This document shows, one piece after another, positions 9,411 to 18,247 of a stretch of 64,000 bases of DNA. The stretch is from JAJNBA01 sp963842295. Its GTDB lineage: Bacteria; Actinomycetota; UBA4738; HRBIN12. Position numbers and translations under genes: made by a program. The stretch is from the NCBI GenBank assembly GCA_963842295.1, contig CAWJFY010000005.1:248001-312000 (forward strand), written 5' to 3'. Numbering within the stretch: the first letter of the stretch is position 1; each line of letters opens with the position of its first letter. The notes below the pieces were generated by a model, which saw only the letters and a program-made list of their open reading frames with translations, made no database searches and was not told the origin of the DNA.

Positions 9411-10335
9411 TCAGTTCCCCTGCGCGGTCTCGAGCCAGTCGTCGAAGCGCGGGTCCGCCATCGTCGTGGAGAGCCGATCGAAATGATGCGTGGCGTACTC
9501 GACGTAGTCGATGTCGAGCGTCGATAGGCCCTGCTGCACGACTCCCCACATCGCCTCCCGGAAGTCGGACATGATCCGCATCAGCTTCAGCTTGGCCCGT
9601 CGAGCATCCGTCGGCTCCCCGAAGTAGAGACCGAGCAGGCGCTCCTGCGCGTCGTCGGACAGCGCGTTGTTGATCGAGAGGTTCCCCAGGTCGAAGAACG
9701 GGTCGCCCATCCCGGCGTACTCGTGGTCCACGACCCAGACGTGGCCCTCGCGAAGGAGGAAGTTCGCCTCGAGGAGGTCGTTGTGGCAAGGGCGGACGGG
9801 CATCGGATCGCTCGCGAACGCGGCTTCGATCCGGGAGGCCTTCTCGTGCGCACCGTCGAAGGCATCGGGCACCACGACGCCGCGCTCCTCCGAGATGCGG
9901 CGGTAGTCCTCGACGATCCGGAAGGGGTCGAACGACCACGAGAGCGCCGGCCCAGCATGGATCGCCTTGATGGCATCGACCACGGGAGTCAGGACCTCCT
10001 CGCGCTCGAGGTCACCTTCGGAGAGCGGCTCGGCATCGATCCATCGCGTGACGAGGCAGCCCAGGTCCGGGAGGTAGACGAACACCTCCGGCCCCACGCC
10101 CGCGTCGGCGGCCGCCCGCGCGGATTCCTGCTCCGCGGTGCGGTCGATCCCGAGCAGCTCGGTCGACTTGTCGGAGAGGCGGAGGAAGTAGGTTTCGTCT
10201 GCCGGCCGTGACGCGGAAGTTCCGGTTGGTGCGGCCCTCGGCGATCGGGACGATCTCGAGCTCCTGCCCCTCCCATGACGGGATGCTCTTGATCGCGGCG
10301 TCGAGTGCGGGATCGGTGGAGGCGTCCGTGGCCAT
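9411..10335 (-). CDS. Choline/aminoglycoside-kinase-like phosphotransferase (second copy), one frame break
   Basis: The protein begins MATDASTDPALDAAIKSIPS at 10335. A frame break near 10205 falls between GRTNRNFRV and ETYFLRLSDKSTELLGIDR, after which the frame runs intact to 9411. It carries the catalytic loop CHNDLLEANF and VVDHEYAG, where the usual DFE is DHE. It is about 308 residues when joined. It lies 4 bp upstream of the second dehydrogenase, repeating the pairing seen at 2553-5875. Substrate unknown. The start codon sits 46 bp downstream of cydB, so partial read-through from the cytochrome operon is possible. Confidence 0.75.
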
Positions 10336-10381
10336 GGCGGCCGAACGCTAGCACCAGCTCCCGGCAGCGGTCGAACGATCC

Positions 10382-11380
10382 TCAGTGTTCGAGCTTGAAG
10401 ATGCGGAACAGCAGATAGAGGGAGGGGGCAAGAACCGCCCCGCCGAGCGCGAACCCGATGATCACCACGCGAAGGGTGGCGTCGGGTGCGGCTGCGGCGG
10501 TCACCGTCACGTCGGGCACGATCAGATACGGCCATTGCGCCACGCCCCAGCCGAACAGGACCGAGGCGACGGCGACGATCGCGCCCACTCGAGCGAGCCG
10601 GTAGCGGCGGCTCCACACGGCGACCAGAGAGCCGACCCCCGCGACCGCCGACGCGAGCGCAAAGAGGAGGCCGGCGTCCCGCATCCCTTCCCAAAGGATG
10701 GGCGCCTCCGACCGCACGAGCACGAGGCCGATCGCCGCGAGGCCTCCGGCGACCGCACCCGCCACCAACGCCCGGCCGCGGAAATCGCGCTCGAGTTCCT
10801 CCTCACCCCGTTGCACAGCCTCGACGGTGAGGTACGTGGCGGCGAGGTACGCGCAGATCGTCAATGCGAACAGGCCGCCGAAGAGCGACAGAGCCGACGT
10901 CCACGACGACACGAGGCCCGCTCGCACCTCGCCGTCGACGACCCGGATGCGTCCGCTGGCGATGGACGCGGCCGCGGCGCCCAGGACGAACGGCGTGACG
11001 AGCGACGCGATGCCGAAGATCCGCGTCCAGGTCCGTTGCCACGCGGAGTCCGGCTGGCCGTGCGAGCGGAACGCGAAGGCGGAACCGCGCAGCACGATGC
11101 CGATCAACGCCAGCGAGAACGGGAGGTAGAGCGCGATCGACAGGTCCGCGAAGACGGCGGGGAAGGCGCTCAGCAACCCGGTGAGCACGAAGATCAGCCA
11201 GACGTGGTTCGCCTCCCAGACGGGACCGATCGCGGCCGAGATGAGGTCCCGCTGCTGCTGCGCGCGCTCTCCAGTCGCGAACAGGTCCCACACCCCGCCA
11301 CCGAAGTCTGCGCCGGCGAGGAGCACGTACAACGTGAGGCCCACCCACACGATGCCGAGGATCGTGGCCTCCAAGCTCAT
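10382..11380 (-). CDS. cydB: Cytochrome bd ubiquinol oxidase subunit II
   Basis: This 332-residue membrane protein begins MSLEATILGIVWVGLTLYVLL. The signature ADFGGGVWDL and the region AAIGPVWEANHVWLIF are characteristic of CydB, and eight or more hydrophobic helices follow. It pairs with CydA in a quinol-oxidising terminal oxidase that reduces oxygen to water at the membrane and is used at low oxygen or under respiratory stress. Its ATG overlaps the cydA stop (ATGA), which means coupled translation. No cydCD exporter genes are present in the window. Confidence 0.93.
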   Translation of the reverse strand: MSLEATILGIVWVGLTLYVLLAGADFGGGVWDLFATGERAQQQRDLISAAIGPVWEANHVWLIFVLTGLLSAFPAVFADLSIALYLPFSLALIGIVLRGSAFAFRSHGQPDSAWQRTWTRIFGIASLVTPFVLGAAAASIASGRIRVVDGEVRAGLVSSWTSALSLFGGLFALTICAYLAATYLTVEAVQRGEEELERDFRGRALVAGAVAGGLAAIGLVLVRSEAPILWEGMRDAGLLFALASAVAGVGSLVAVWSRRYRLARVGAIVAVASVLFGWGVAQWPYLIVPDVTVTAAAAPDATLRVVIIGFALGGAVLAPSLYLLFRIFKLEH

Positions 11381-12714
11381 GCAGGCTCCTCGACCGGCGT
11401 TTCCTCCGCGCTCCTCGGTTGCTTCGCGAGCCGGAGCAGGAGGTACGTCGAAGCCGCCGCCAGCGCGAGGTACACCGCGATCGTGCCGACGAGGTGCCAG
11501 CCGATGCCGGGCCGCGAGGTGACGGCCTCGGTCGTCCGCATCACGCCCTGCACGATCCAGGGCTGACGGCCCACCTCGGTCACGATCCACCCCGCCTCGA
11601 TCGCGAGGAAGGACGCGGGTCCGGCGGCGACGGCCGCTCGCAGGAACCATCGGGAGTCGGGGAGCCGTCGCCTCCGGACGGCAACGACCCCGGCCCAGAC
11701 GCCGAGCCCGAGCAATCCGAACCCGATCGCGACCATCGCCTGGAACGCGAGGTGCACGAGCACCGTATTCGGGCGATCGGCGGGTGGCACCTCCTCGAGC
11801 CCCTCGACGATCGCGTTCACGTCCCCGTACGCGAGCCAGGAGAGCCCGCCAGGGATCTCGATCGCGAAGCGAGTCTCTTCCCGCTGCGGATCGGGGAGAC
11901 CGCCGATCCGCAGCGGCGCCCGCCGCCGTGTCTCCCACTGACCCTCGAGCGCGGCGAGCTTGACCGGCTGGTTCTCGGCCACCACCCTCGCGGCCCAGTC
12001 GCCGACGAGGATCTGCACGGGCGCGAGCCCGAGGCCGAGGGCGAGCCCGACGGCCAGACCGCGCCGGTGATAGGCGTCGCGCCGGCCTCGCAGCAAACCC
12101 ATCGCGTAGACCGCGGCCACTCCCAGGCCGGTGGCCATGTACGCGGCCAGGATCATGTGGGTGGTCATCACCGGGGTCGAGGGGTTCAGCATCGCGGCGA
12201 TCGGGTCGACCTCGATGACCCGGCCGCCGGCCTCCCGGAACCCGACCGGGGTCTGCATCCACGCGTTCGCGGTCACGACGAACCACGCGCTGGCGGCGCC
12301 CGACAGCGCGATCGGCACCCCCGACCACCAGTGCTGCCACGGCGTGAGCCGGTCCCATCCGTAGAGGTAGATCCCGAGGAAGATCGCCTCGACGAAGAAC
12401 GCGAAGGCTTCCAGCGCGAACGGCAGGCCGATCACGGAGCCCCAGCGACCCATCAGGCCGGGCCAGAAGAGCCCGAGCGCGAACGACAGGACGGTGCCGG
12501 AGACCGCGCCGACCGCGAACAAGATCCCGAGCGCCTTCGCCCATCGCCTGGCGAGCGCCATCCACGTGCCGTCGCCGGTCCGGTTGGCTCGGTATTCGGC
12601 GATCAACAGGAGAAGCGGGAGGCCGACTCCGAGCGCCGCGAACACGATGTGGAACCCGAGGGAGACCGCCATCTGGATCCGCGCGGCCTGGAGGGACGTG
12701 AGTGCCAGAACCAT
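11377..12714 (-). CDS. cydA: Cytochrome bd ubiquinol oxidase subunit I
   Basis: About 445 residues. I start at 12714 (MVLALTSLQAARIQMAVSLG) because this places the first helix and its heme-ligand His (H22, in GFHIVF) as in the family; the open frame extends further but is unlike CydA. The periplasmic quinol-loop region contains ENQPVKLAALEGQW, and the GRQPW motif is present in EVGRQPWIVQGVMRT. The protein is shorter than E. coli CydA, so it is the short-Q-loop type common in Gram-positives. It shares a ~130-bp divergent upstream region with the BCAA leader. Confidence 0.93.
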   Translation of the reverse strand: MVLALTSLQAARIQMAVSLGFHIVFAALGVGLPLLLLIAEYRANRTGDGTWMALARRWAKALGILFAVGAVSGTVLSFALGLFWPGLMGRWGSVIGLPFALEAFAFFVEAIFLGIYLYGWDRLTPWQHWWSGVPIALSGAASAWFVVTANAWMQTPVGFREAGGRVIEVDPIAAMLNPSTPVMTTHMILAAYMATGLGVAAVYAMGLLRGRRDAYHRRGLAVGLALGLGLAPVQILVGDWAARVVAENQPVKLAALEGQWETRRRAPLRIGGLPDPQREETRFAIEIPGGLSWLAYGDVNAIVEGLEEVPPADRPNTVLVHLAFQAMVAIGFGLLGLGVWAGVVAVRRRRLPDSRWFLRAAVAAGPASFLAIEAGWIVTEVGRQPWIVQGVMRTTEAVTSRPGIGWHLVGTIAVYLALAAASTYLLLRLAKQPRSAEETPVEEPA

Positions 12715-12806
12715 CCACCATCCATGCTGGCAGACCGGGGCGATCTCGCCGTGCGGCTGCCTCCCACCGCGAGGGCGCCCCACAGCGGCCGACGGCCATC
12801 CGGGGG

Positions 12807-12835
12807 TTGACACTCCCAGTCCCACCGCGGACACT
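12807..12835 (+). promoter_or_regulatory. Predicted sigma-70-type promoter for the ilv/leu operon
   Basis: A perfect TTGACA box at 12807-12812, a 17-bp spacer and GACACT at 12830-12835 (matching the conserved A and T of the -10) lie just before the leader ATG at 12845. Initiation about 7 bases downstream would give a nearly leaderless leader-peptide mRNA. This is pattern matching only. Confidence 0.55.
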
Positions 12836-12844
12836 GGCCCGACC

Positions 12845-12895
12845 ATGAAGAGCGCGAGGAGCCTTCCGAGCAACGTCCTCGTACTTATTCGCTAG
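12845..12895 (+). CDS. BCAA operon leader peptide (attenuator peptide)
   Basis: This is a 16-codon ORF encoding MKSARSLPSNVLVLIR, then TAG. Codons 11-15 are GTC CTC GTA CTT ATT, five consecutive branched-chain codons covering Val, Leu and Ile. CTT (twice), GTA and ATT are unusual choices in a genome whose third positions are nearly always G or C. It directly precedes overlapping hairpins and the ilvB operon. This is the layout of ribosome-mediated attenuation: a ribosome short of charged Leu/Val/Ile tRNA stalls here. The ATG lies about 10 bp after the predicted -10 box, so it may be translated leaderless. It is too short to find by ORF length. Confidence 0.75.
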   Translation: MKSARSLPSNVLVLIR

Positions 12896-12958
12896 GCGCG
12901 GCCGGGCCTAAGAGGCCCGCGTTCCGCGCCGATACCCTCGCTACGCGGGGGTTTTTTT
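12895..12958 (+). promoter_or_regulatory. Transcription attenuator of the ilv/leu operon (competing hairpins)
   Basis: Two mutually exclusive structures can form. The antiterminator pairs GGCGCGG (12895-12901) with CCGCGCC (12924-12930) and encloses a perfect GGGCCT-AAG-AGGCCC hairpin (12904-12918). The terminator pairs CCCGCGT (12916-12922) with ACGCGGG (12943-12949) and runs into GG plus seven T. The antiterminator's 5' arm starts at the leader stop codon. A ribosome that finishes the peptide would cover it and allow termination, while a ribosome stalled on the Val-Leu-Val-Leu-Ile codons would leave it free. The pairings are seen directly; the regulation is inferred. Confidence 0.7.
12916..12958 (+). 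terminator. Rho-independent terminator arm of the attenuator
   Basis: A seven-pair GC stem (CCCGCGT / ACGCGGG) with a 20-nt loop is followed by GGTTTTTTT. The T-run is striking in such GC-rich DNA, and no plus-strand gene other than the leader peptide precedes it. That favours a regulated terminator over an end-of-operon one. Confidence 0.65.
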
Positions 12959-13004
12959 CTGCCCCGGCCCCAGATCGGCCGTGAGATGGAGGGAGGACCA
13001 CCCG

Positions 13005-13307
13005 ATGCGCTACGAGTTCGAGAAGGACGGCGCCACCGTTGCCAGCGTCCTGTGGGAGGGACCCGGCCAGGTGACCGTCGAGACCGACGACCCCGCCACC
13101 AGGGCGGCCGTCGACCGGTACCTGTCGTCCGAGGTCACGTACCTGAGCGGCTTCGGCGGCGAGGAGTTGCAGAGCCGCCGGCGCGACTGGACGCCGTGGG
13201 AGTTCGAGCGTGCCTGTCGCAACCTGGCTCGCCGCCTCGGCGCCACCGTGAAGCGGGTCCAGACCGGCCCGGTCGAGGATCCGGAGCGGGAGGCGGTCGC
13301 GGGATGA
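13005..13307 (+). CDS. Small hypothetical protein, first structural gene of the BCAA operon
   Basis: A 100-residue protein starting MRYEFEKDGATVASVLWEGP, with a clear Shine-Dalgarno (GGAGGAC) eight bases upstream. It is strand-rich in its first half and has a charged helical second half (DWTPWEFERACRNLARRLG). I do not recognise a family. It lies between the attenuator terminator and ilvB, 10 bp before the ilvB ATG, so it would be co-regulated with BCAA synthesis. Confidence 0.65.
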   Translation: MRYEFEKDGATVASVLWEGPGQVTVETDDPATRAAVDRYLSSEVTYLSGFGGEELQSRRRDWTPWEFERACRNLARRLGATVKRVQTGPVEDPEREAVAG

Positions 13308-13317
13308 GGGCGACTCC

Positions 13318-15064
13318 ATGAAGGTCACCGGCGCCCAGGCGCTGTTCAGGGCCCTCGAGGGCGAAGGCGTCGACATCGTCTTCGGGATCCCGGGCGGCGC
13401 CATCCTGCCCGCCTACGACCCGCTCATCGACTCCGCCGTGCGCCATGTCCTCTGCCGTCACGAGCAAGGGGCCGGCCACGCCGCCGAGGGCTACGCCTGG
13501 GCGACCGGCAAGGTCGGCGTCGCGATGGCGACGTCCGGGCCGGGGGGATGCAACCTGGTCACCGCGCTCGCCGACGCGAAGATGGACTCGGTACCGATCG
13601 TCGCGATCACGGGCCAGGTCCCGACGCCGGTGGTCGGCAACGACGCCTTCCAGGAGGCGGACATCACCGGGATCACGATGCCGGTCACGAAGCACAACTT
13701 CCTCGTGACGGATCCCGGCGAGGTGGCGGAGACGATCCGCGAGGCGTTCCACATCGCACGCACCGGCCGGCCGGGTCCGGTCCTGGTCGACCTCCCGAAG
13801 GACGTCCTCGTGAACGAGACGACCTGGAGCTGGCCGGACCAGGTCGACCTGCCCGGCTACAAGCCCACGACCAAGGGCAACATGCGTCAGGTCGTCGAGG
13901 CCACGAAGTTGATCCTGCAGGCGGAGCGGCCGGTCCTCTACGTCGGCGGGGGCGTCATCAAGGCGAACGCCACCGAGGAGCTCTTCGAGCTCGCAACGAC
14001 CGGTCATCTCCCCGTGGTCACGACGCTGATGGCACGCGGCGCCTTCCCCGACACCCACGAGCTCTGCCTCGGCATGCCCGGCATGCACGGGGTCTACACC
14101 GCGGTGACGGCGATGCAGAAGGCGGACCTGCTGGTGGCCATCGGCGCTCGCTTCGACGACCGCGTGACCGGCAAGCTCTCGACGTTCGCGCCCGACGCGA
14201 AGATCGTGCACATCGACATCGACCCGGCGGAGATCGGCAAGAACCGCGTCGCCGACGTGCCGATCGTCGGCGACTGCAAGGACGTGACCGCGAAGCTGGT
14301 GGCCGAGCTCACCCGGCGCCAGGACGAGTCCGGCATCCCGGATCGGAGCGCCTGGCTCGGGCAGCTCGCCGAGTGGCAGGCTCGGTACCCGCTGCGCTAC
14401 GACCAGCACGGCCGACGGTGCGCTGAAGCCGCAGTACGCGATCGAGCGCCTGCGCGCCCACTCGGACGGCGACACGATCGTCGTGGCCGGGGTCGGCCAG
14501 CACCAGATGTGGGCCTCGCAGTTCTGGTCCTTCGAGAAGCCAAGGACCTGGATCAACTCCGGCGGGCTCGGCACCATGGGGTTCGCCGTCCCGGCCGCGC
14601 TGGGGGCGGCGGCCGGACAGCCGGACCGGCGCGTGATCGCGATCGACGGTGACGGATGCTTCCAGATGACCTCGCAGGAGCTCGCCACCTCGACCACGGA
14701 GAAGATCCCGTTCATCACGGCGATCATCAACAACGCGAACCTCGGCATGGTGCGTCAGTGGCAGGAGCTGTTCTACGAGGAGCGCTACTCCCAGGTGTAC
14801 CTCGGCTATGACGTCCCCGACTACGTGAAGCTCGCCGAGGCGTACGGTGCCGTCGGTCTTCGCGCGGAGCGGCCCGAAGACGTCGACACGGTGATCGAGA
14901 AGGCGCTCTCCGTGGACGACCGGAGCGTCGTGATCGACTTCCGCTGCGACGCCAAGGAGATGTGCTTCCCGATGGTGCCGGCCGGGGCCTCGAACGACGA
15001 CATCATCACCGGCCCGGAGGGTCTCACGCCCCAAGCCGACCCGGCGGAAGCACCGATCGCATGA
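13318..15064 (+). CDS. ilvB: Acetolactate synthase large (catalytic) subunit, one frame break
   Basis: This TPP-dependent enzyme condenses pyruvate with pyruvate or 2-oxobutyrate, the first common step of Val/Leu/Ile synthesis. The N-terminal TPP domain has VFGIPGGAILP and the catalytic Glu49 in CRHEQGAGHAAEG. A central FAD-type domain follows, and the C-terminal TPP domain has GDGCFQMTSQELAT. A frame break near 14413, just after ARYPLRYDQHG, moves the frame to DGALKPQYAIERL. Joining both parts gives the normal ~580 residues, so I read it as one functional gene with a one-base error. The stop overlaps ilvN in ATGA. It follows the attenuator and small ORF. Confidence 0.93.
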
Positions 15065-15621
15065 GCTTGCACACGCTCTCGGTGCTGGTCGAGGACAAGC
15101 CCGGCGTCCTCACTCGGGTGGCGGGGCTCTTCTCCGCGCGCGGGTTCAACATCGACTCGCTCGCGGTCGGGCCGACCGAGACCGAGGGTCTGTCGCGGAT
15201 GACGATCGTCGTGAACGTGGAGTCGAAGTCGCTGGAGCAGGTCACGAAGCAATTGAACAAGCTGATCAACGTGATCAAGATCCTCGAGCACGATCCCGGA
15301 TCGGCCGTCGAGCGGGAGCTGATGCTCGCGAAGGTGCGCGCGAAGGGCGACGCCAGGGCGCGGATCATGGAGATCGCCGAGGTCTTCCGCGTGAGCATCG
15401 TCGACGTGACGAAGACGACCCTCACGGTCGAGGCCTCGGGCAAGCCGGAGAAGCTCGAGGCGCTCCGCGAGCTCCTGTCCGAGTACGGGATCGTGGAGCT
15501 CTCGCGCACCGGTCGGATCGCGCTGTCGCGAGGCGATCGCGGGATCAGGGAGAAGAGCGGTCTACGGGTTGCGAAGGCAGCGGGGGCCGAAGACTCGGAG
15601 TGGACCGGCGGAGGCGTGTAG
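15061..15621 (+). CDS. ilvN: Acetolactate synthase small (regulatory) subunit
   Basis: This 186-residue protein begins MSLHTLSVLVEDKPGVLTRV, an ACT domain that binds valine and gives feedback inhibition of the catalytic subunit. The sequence ARGFNIDSLAVGPTE is typical of IlvN/IlvH. A second ACT-like C-terminal domain follows (RIMEIAEVFRVSIVDV). The ATG overlaps the ilvB stop, which fits the equimolar synthesis of the two subunits. A longer than usual charged tail follows ELSRTGRIALSRG. Confidence 0.93.
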   Translation: MSLHTLSVLVEDKPGVLTRVAGLFSARGFNIDSLAVGPTETEGLSRMTIVVNVESKSLEQVTKQLNKLINVIKILEHDPGSAVERELMLAKVRAKGDARARIMEIAEVFRVSIVDVTKTTLTVEASGKPEKLEALRELLSEYGIVELSRTGRIALSRGDRGIREKSGLRVAKAAGAEDSEWTGGGV

Positions 15622-15655
15622 CCGGCCATATCCGGTGATCGCGAGGGGGACGCTG

Positions 15656-16670
15656 ATGGCGACGATCTTTCACGAGCAGGACACGGACGTATCCGCGCTG
15701 GCGGGCCAGAAGATCGCGGTCATCGGGTTCGGGTCGCAGGGCCACGCGCATGCCCAGAACCTGAAGGACTCGGGACACGACGTGCGCGTGGGCCTGCGAC
15801 CGGGCTCGTCGAGCCGCGCGAAGGCCGAAGAGGCCGGGCTCCTCGTGCTCGACACGGCCGACGCCGTCGCGGAGGCCGACGTCGTGATGGTGTTGCTGCC
15901 CGACACCTCGCACGGGAAGGTCTACACGGAGGAGATCGCGCCCAACCTTCACGCCGGCGACATGCTCATGTTCGCGCACGGCTTCTCGATCCACTTCGGC
16001 ACGGTGAAGCCTCCCGCCGAGGTCGACGTGACGATGATCGCGCCCAAGGGACCGGGCCACCTGGTGCGCCGGACCTACGAGGAGGGCATCGGGACCCCCG
16101 CGCTGGTCGCCGTGCAGCAGGACGCGACCGGCAGAGGCCCTGCAGCGAGCGCTCGCCTACGGCGCCGGTATCGGCGCGGCCCGAGCGGGCATCATCGAGA
16201 CCACGTTCAAAGAGGAGACCGAGACCGATCTCTTCGGCGAGCAGATGGTGCTCTGCGGCGGCATCTCCGAGCTGATCCGGTCCGGGTTCGACACCCTCGT
16301 CGAGGCCGGCTACCAGCCCGAGATCGCCTACTTCGAGTGCCTGCACGAGATGAAGCTGATCGTCGACCTGATCTACGAGGGCGGGCTCTCGTGGATGCGG
16401 TATTCCGTCTCGGACACCGCGGAGTGGGGCGACTACACGAGCGGTCCCCGTGTGGTTGACGAGCGGACGCGCGAGACGATGCACCGGGCGCTCGCCGAGA
16501 TCCAGGACGGGACGTTCGCGAAGCGCTGGATCGCCGAGGCGGACGGTGGCTTCGACGAGTTCTTGGCCAAGCGGCGCGAGGCTCGTTCGTCCCAGCTCGA
16601 GGACGTGGGTCGGGAGCTGCGGAAGATGATGCCGTGGCTCCGGAGCGAGGAGAAGGTGCCGCCGTCGTGA
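15656..16670 (+). CDS. ilvC: Ketol-acid reductoisomerase, one frame break
   Basis: This enzyme converts acetolactate or acetohydroxybutyrate to the dihydroxy acid with NAD(P)H and Mg2+. The Rossmann motif is VIGFGSQGHAHAQNL near residue 22. The C-terminal knotted domain has ETDLFGEQMVLCGG and FECLHEMKLIVDLIYEGG with the metal-binding Glu/Asp residues. A frame break near 16132, between VAVQQDATG and EALQRALAYG, splits a normal ~338-residue class I enzyme. The stop overlaps the leuA start (GTGA). All catalytic segments are present, so a sequencing error is the simplest explanation. Confidence 0.92.
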
Positions 16671-18247
16671 ACGCCGACCCTGACGTAGTCCGGTTCTTCG
16701 ACACCACCCTGCGCGACGGGGAACAGGCGCCCGGCATCGCGCTGACCAAGGACGAGAAGGTCGAGATCGCGGAGCAGCTCGCCCGGCTGGAGGTCGACAT
16801 CCTGGAGGCGGGGTTCGCGATCTCTTCAGACGGCGAGTTCGACGCCGTCCGGGAGATCGCGACCAGCGTGAAGGGGCCGGTGATCGCGTCGCTCGCTCGC
16901 GTGGTGCCCGGCGACATCGAACGAGCGGCGGAGGCCCTGAAGGGGGCCGACCGCTTCCGCATCCACGTGTTCATCTCGACCTCCCAGATCCATATGGAGG
17001 ACATGCTGCGGATGTCGCACCAGCAGGTCCTGGACGGGATCGCCGAGGGTGTGAAGCTCGCCGCCGGATACACCGACGACGTCGAGTTCAGCGCCCAGGA
17101 CGCCACCCGGACGGAGCTGGACTTCCTGCTCTCGTGCTTCGACGTGGCCGTCAAGGTTGGTGCGACCACGATCAACGTGCCCGACACGGTCGGGTACGCG
17201 ACCCCGGCGGAGTTCGGGGAGCTCGTCCGGATCGTCCGCGAACGGACGCCGGATCACGTCGTGATCTCCACCCATTGCCACAACGACCTGGGCCTCGCCG
17301 TCGCGAACTCGCTGGCCGGCGTGCAGAACGGCGCCCGCCAGGTCGAGGTGGCGGTCAACGGGATCGGCGAACGAGCCGGCAACTGCTCGCTCGAGGAGAT
17401 CGCGATGATCGTGCGGACGCGCGGCGAGTCGCTCGGTGTACGGCACGGGCTTCAGCTGAGGGAGATCGTGCGGACGTCGCGGCTCGTCTCTTCGCTCACC
17501 GGCTACTCCGTCCAGCCGAACAAGGCGGTCGTCGGCGCGAGCGCGTTCGCGCACGAGAGCGGCATCCACCAGCACGGTGTGCTGGCCAACCGGGCGACCT
17601 ACGAGATCATGGATCCGATCGAGATCGGGCTCGAAGGCAACCAGATCGTCTTGGGCAAGCACTCGGGGCGGCACGCGTTCGCCGATGCTCTCGAGAAGGT
17701 CGGCATCTCTGTCGACCCCGATCACATGAACCGAGCGTTCGCGCGCTTCAAGGAGCTCGCGGACCGGAAGATCCAGATCACAGACCAGGATCTCGCGGCG
17801 ATCGTGATGGAGGAGGTCGGCTCCGGGAAGGAGGATCTTCTCGTCCTCGAGTCCCTGGCCTCGGGCGGCGGCACCCACCTCGCTCCGACCGCGACCGTTC
17901 GGCTCCGCAAGGGCGACGAGGTGATCGAGGAATCCGCGATGGGTGACGGGATGATCGACGCCGCCTGCGGCGCGATCCAGCGCGCCGCAGGCGTCGAGGC
18001 CCGGCTGATCACCTTCAACGTGTCGTCCGTGACGGGCGGCTCGGACGCCTTAGGCGACGTCGTGGTGCAGCTCGAGATCGACGGACGCAGGGTGACCGGG
18101 CGAGGCGTCGCGACCGACGTCGTGGAGGCGAGCGCGCGCGCCTACCTGGCCGCGATCAACCGAGCGGCCTCCGTCGCGCGAGCCTCGATCGGGGCCGCCA
18201 CGATGGAGACAGCCACGAACGAGTCGGCGAGCGAGGTCACGCCGTGA
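16667..18247 (+). CDS. leuA: 2-isopropylmalate synthase
   Basis: This 526-residue enzyme condenses acetyl-CoA with 2-oxoisovalerate, the committing step of leucine synthesis. The HMGL-like barrel begins RFFDTTLRDGEQAPG, with the metal site HCHNDLGLAVANSL and the Gly-rich loop VAVNGIGERAGN. The C-terminal ~130 residues form the LeuA regulatory dimer domain (DLLVLESLASGGGTH onwards) that gives leucine feedback. The GTG start at 16667 overlaps the ilvC TGA, and the stop overlaps the leuB GTG. A citramalate synthase reading is possible, but the separate cimA downstream and the LeuA-type VQPNKAVVGASAFAHESG region favour LeuA. Confidence 0.9.
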   Translation: MNADPDVVRFFDTTLRDGEQAPGIALTKDEKVEIAEQLARLEVDILEAGFAISSDGEFDAVREIATSVKGPVIASLARVVPGDIERAAEALKGADRFRIHVFISTSQIHMEDMLRMSHQQVLDGIAEGVKLAAGYTDDVEFSAQDATRTELDFLLSCFDVAVKVGATTINVPDTVGYATPAEFGELVRIVRERTPDHVVISTHCHNDLGLAVANSLAGVQNGARQVEVAVNGIGERAGNCSLEEIAMIVRTRGESLGVRHGLQLREIVRTSRLVSSLTGYSVQPNKAVVGASAFAHESGIHQHGVLANRATYEIMDPIEIGLEGNQIVLGKHSGRHAFADALEKVGISVDPDHMNRAFARFKELADRKIQITDQDLAAIVMEEVGSGKEDLLVLESLASGGGTHLAPTATVRLRKGDEVIEESAMGDGMIDAACGAIQRAAGVEARLITFNVSSVTGGSDALGDVVVQLEIDGRRVTGRGVATDVVEASARAYLAAINRAASVARASIGAATMETATNESASEVTP

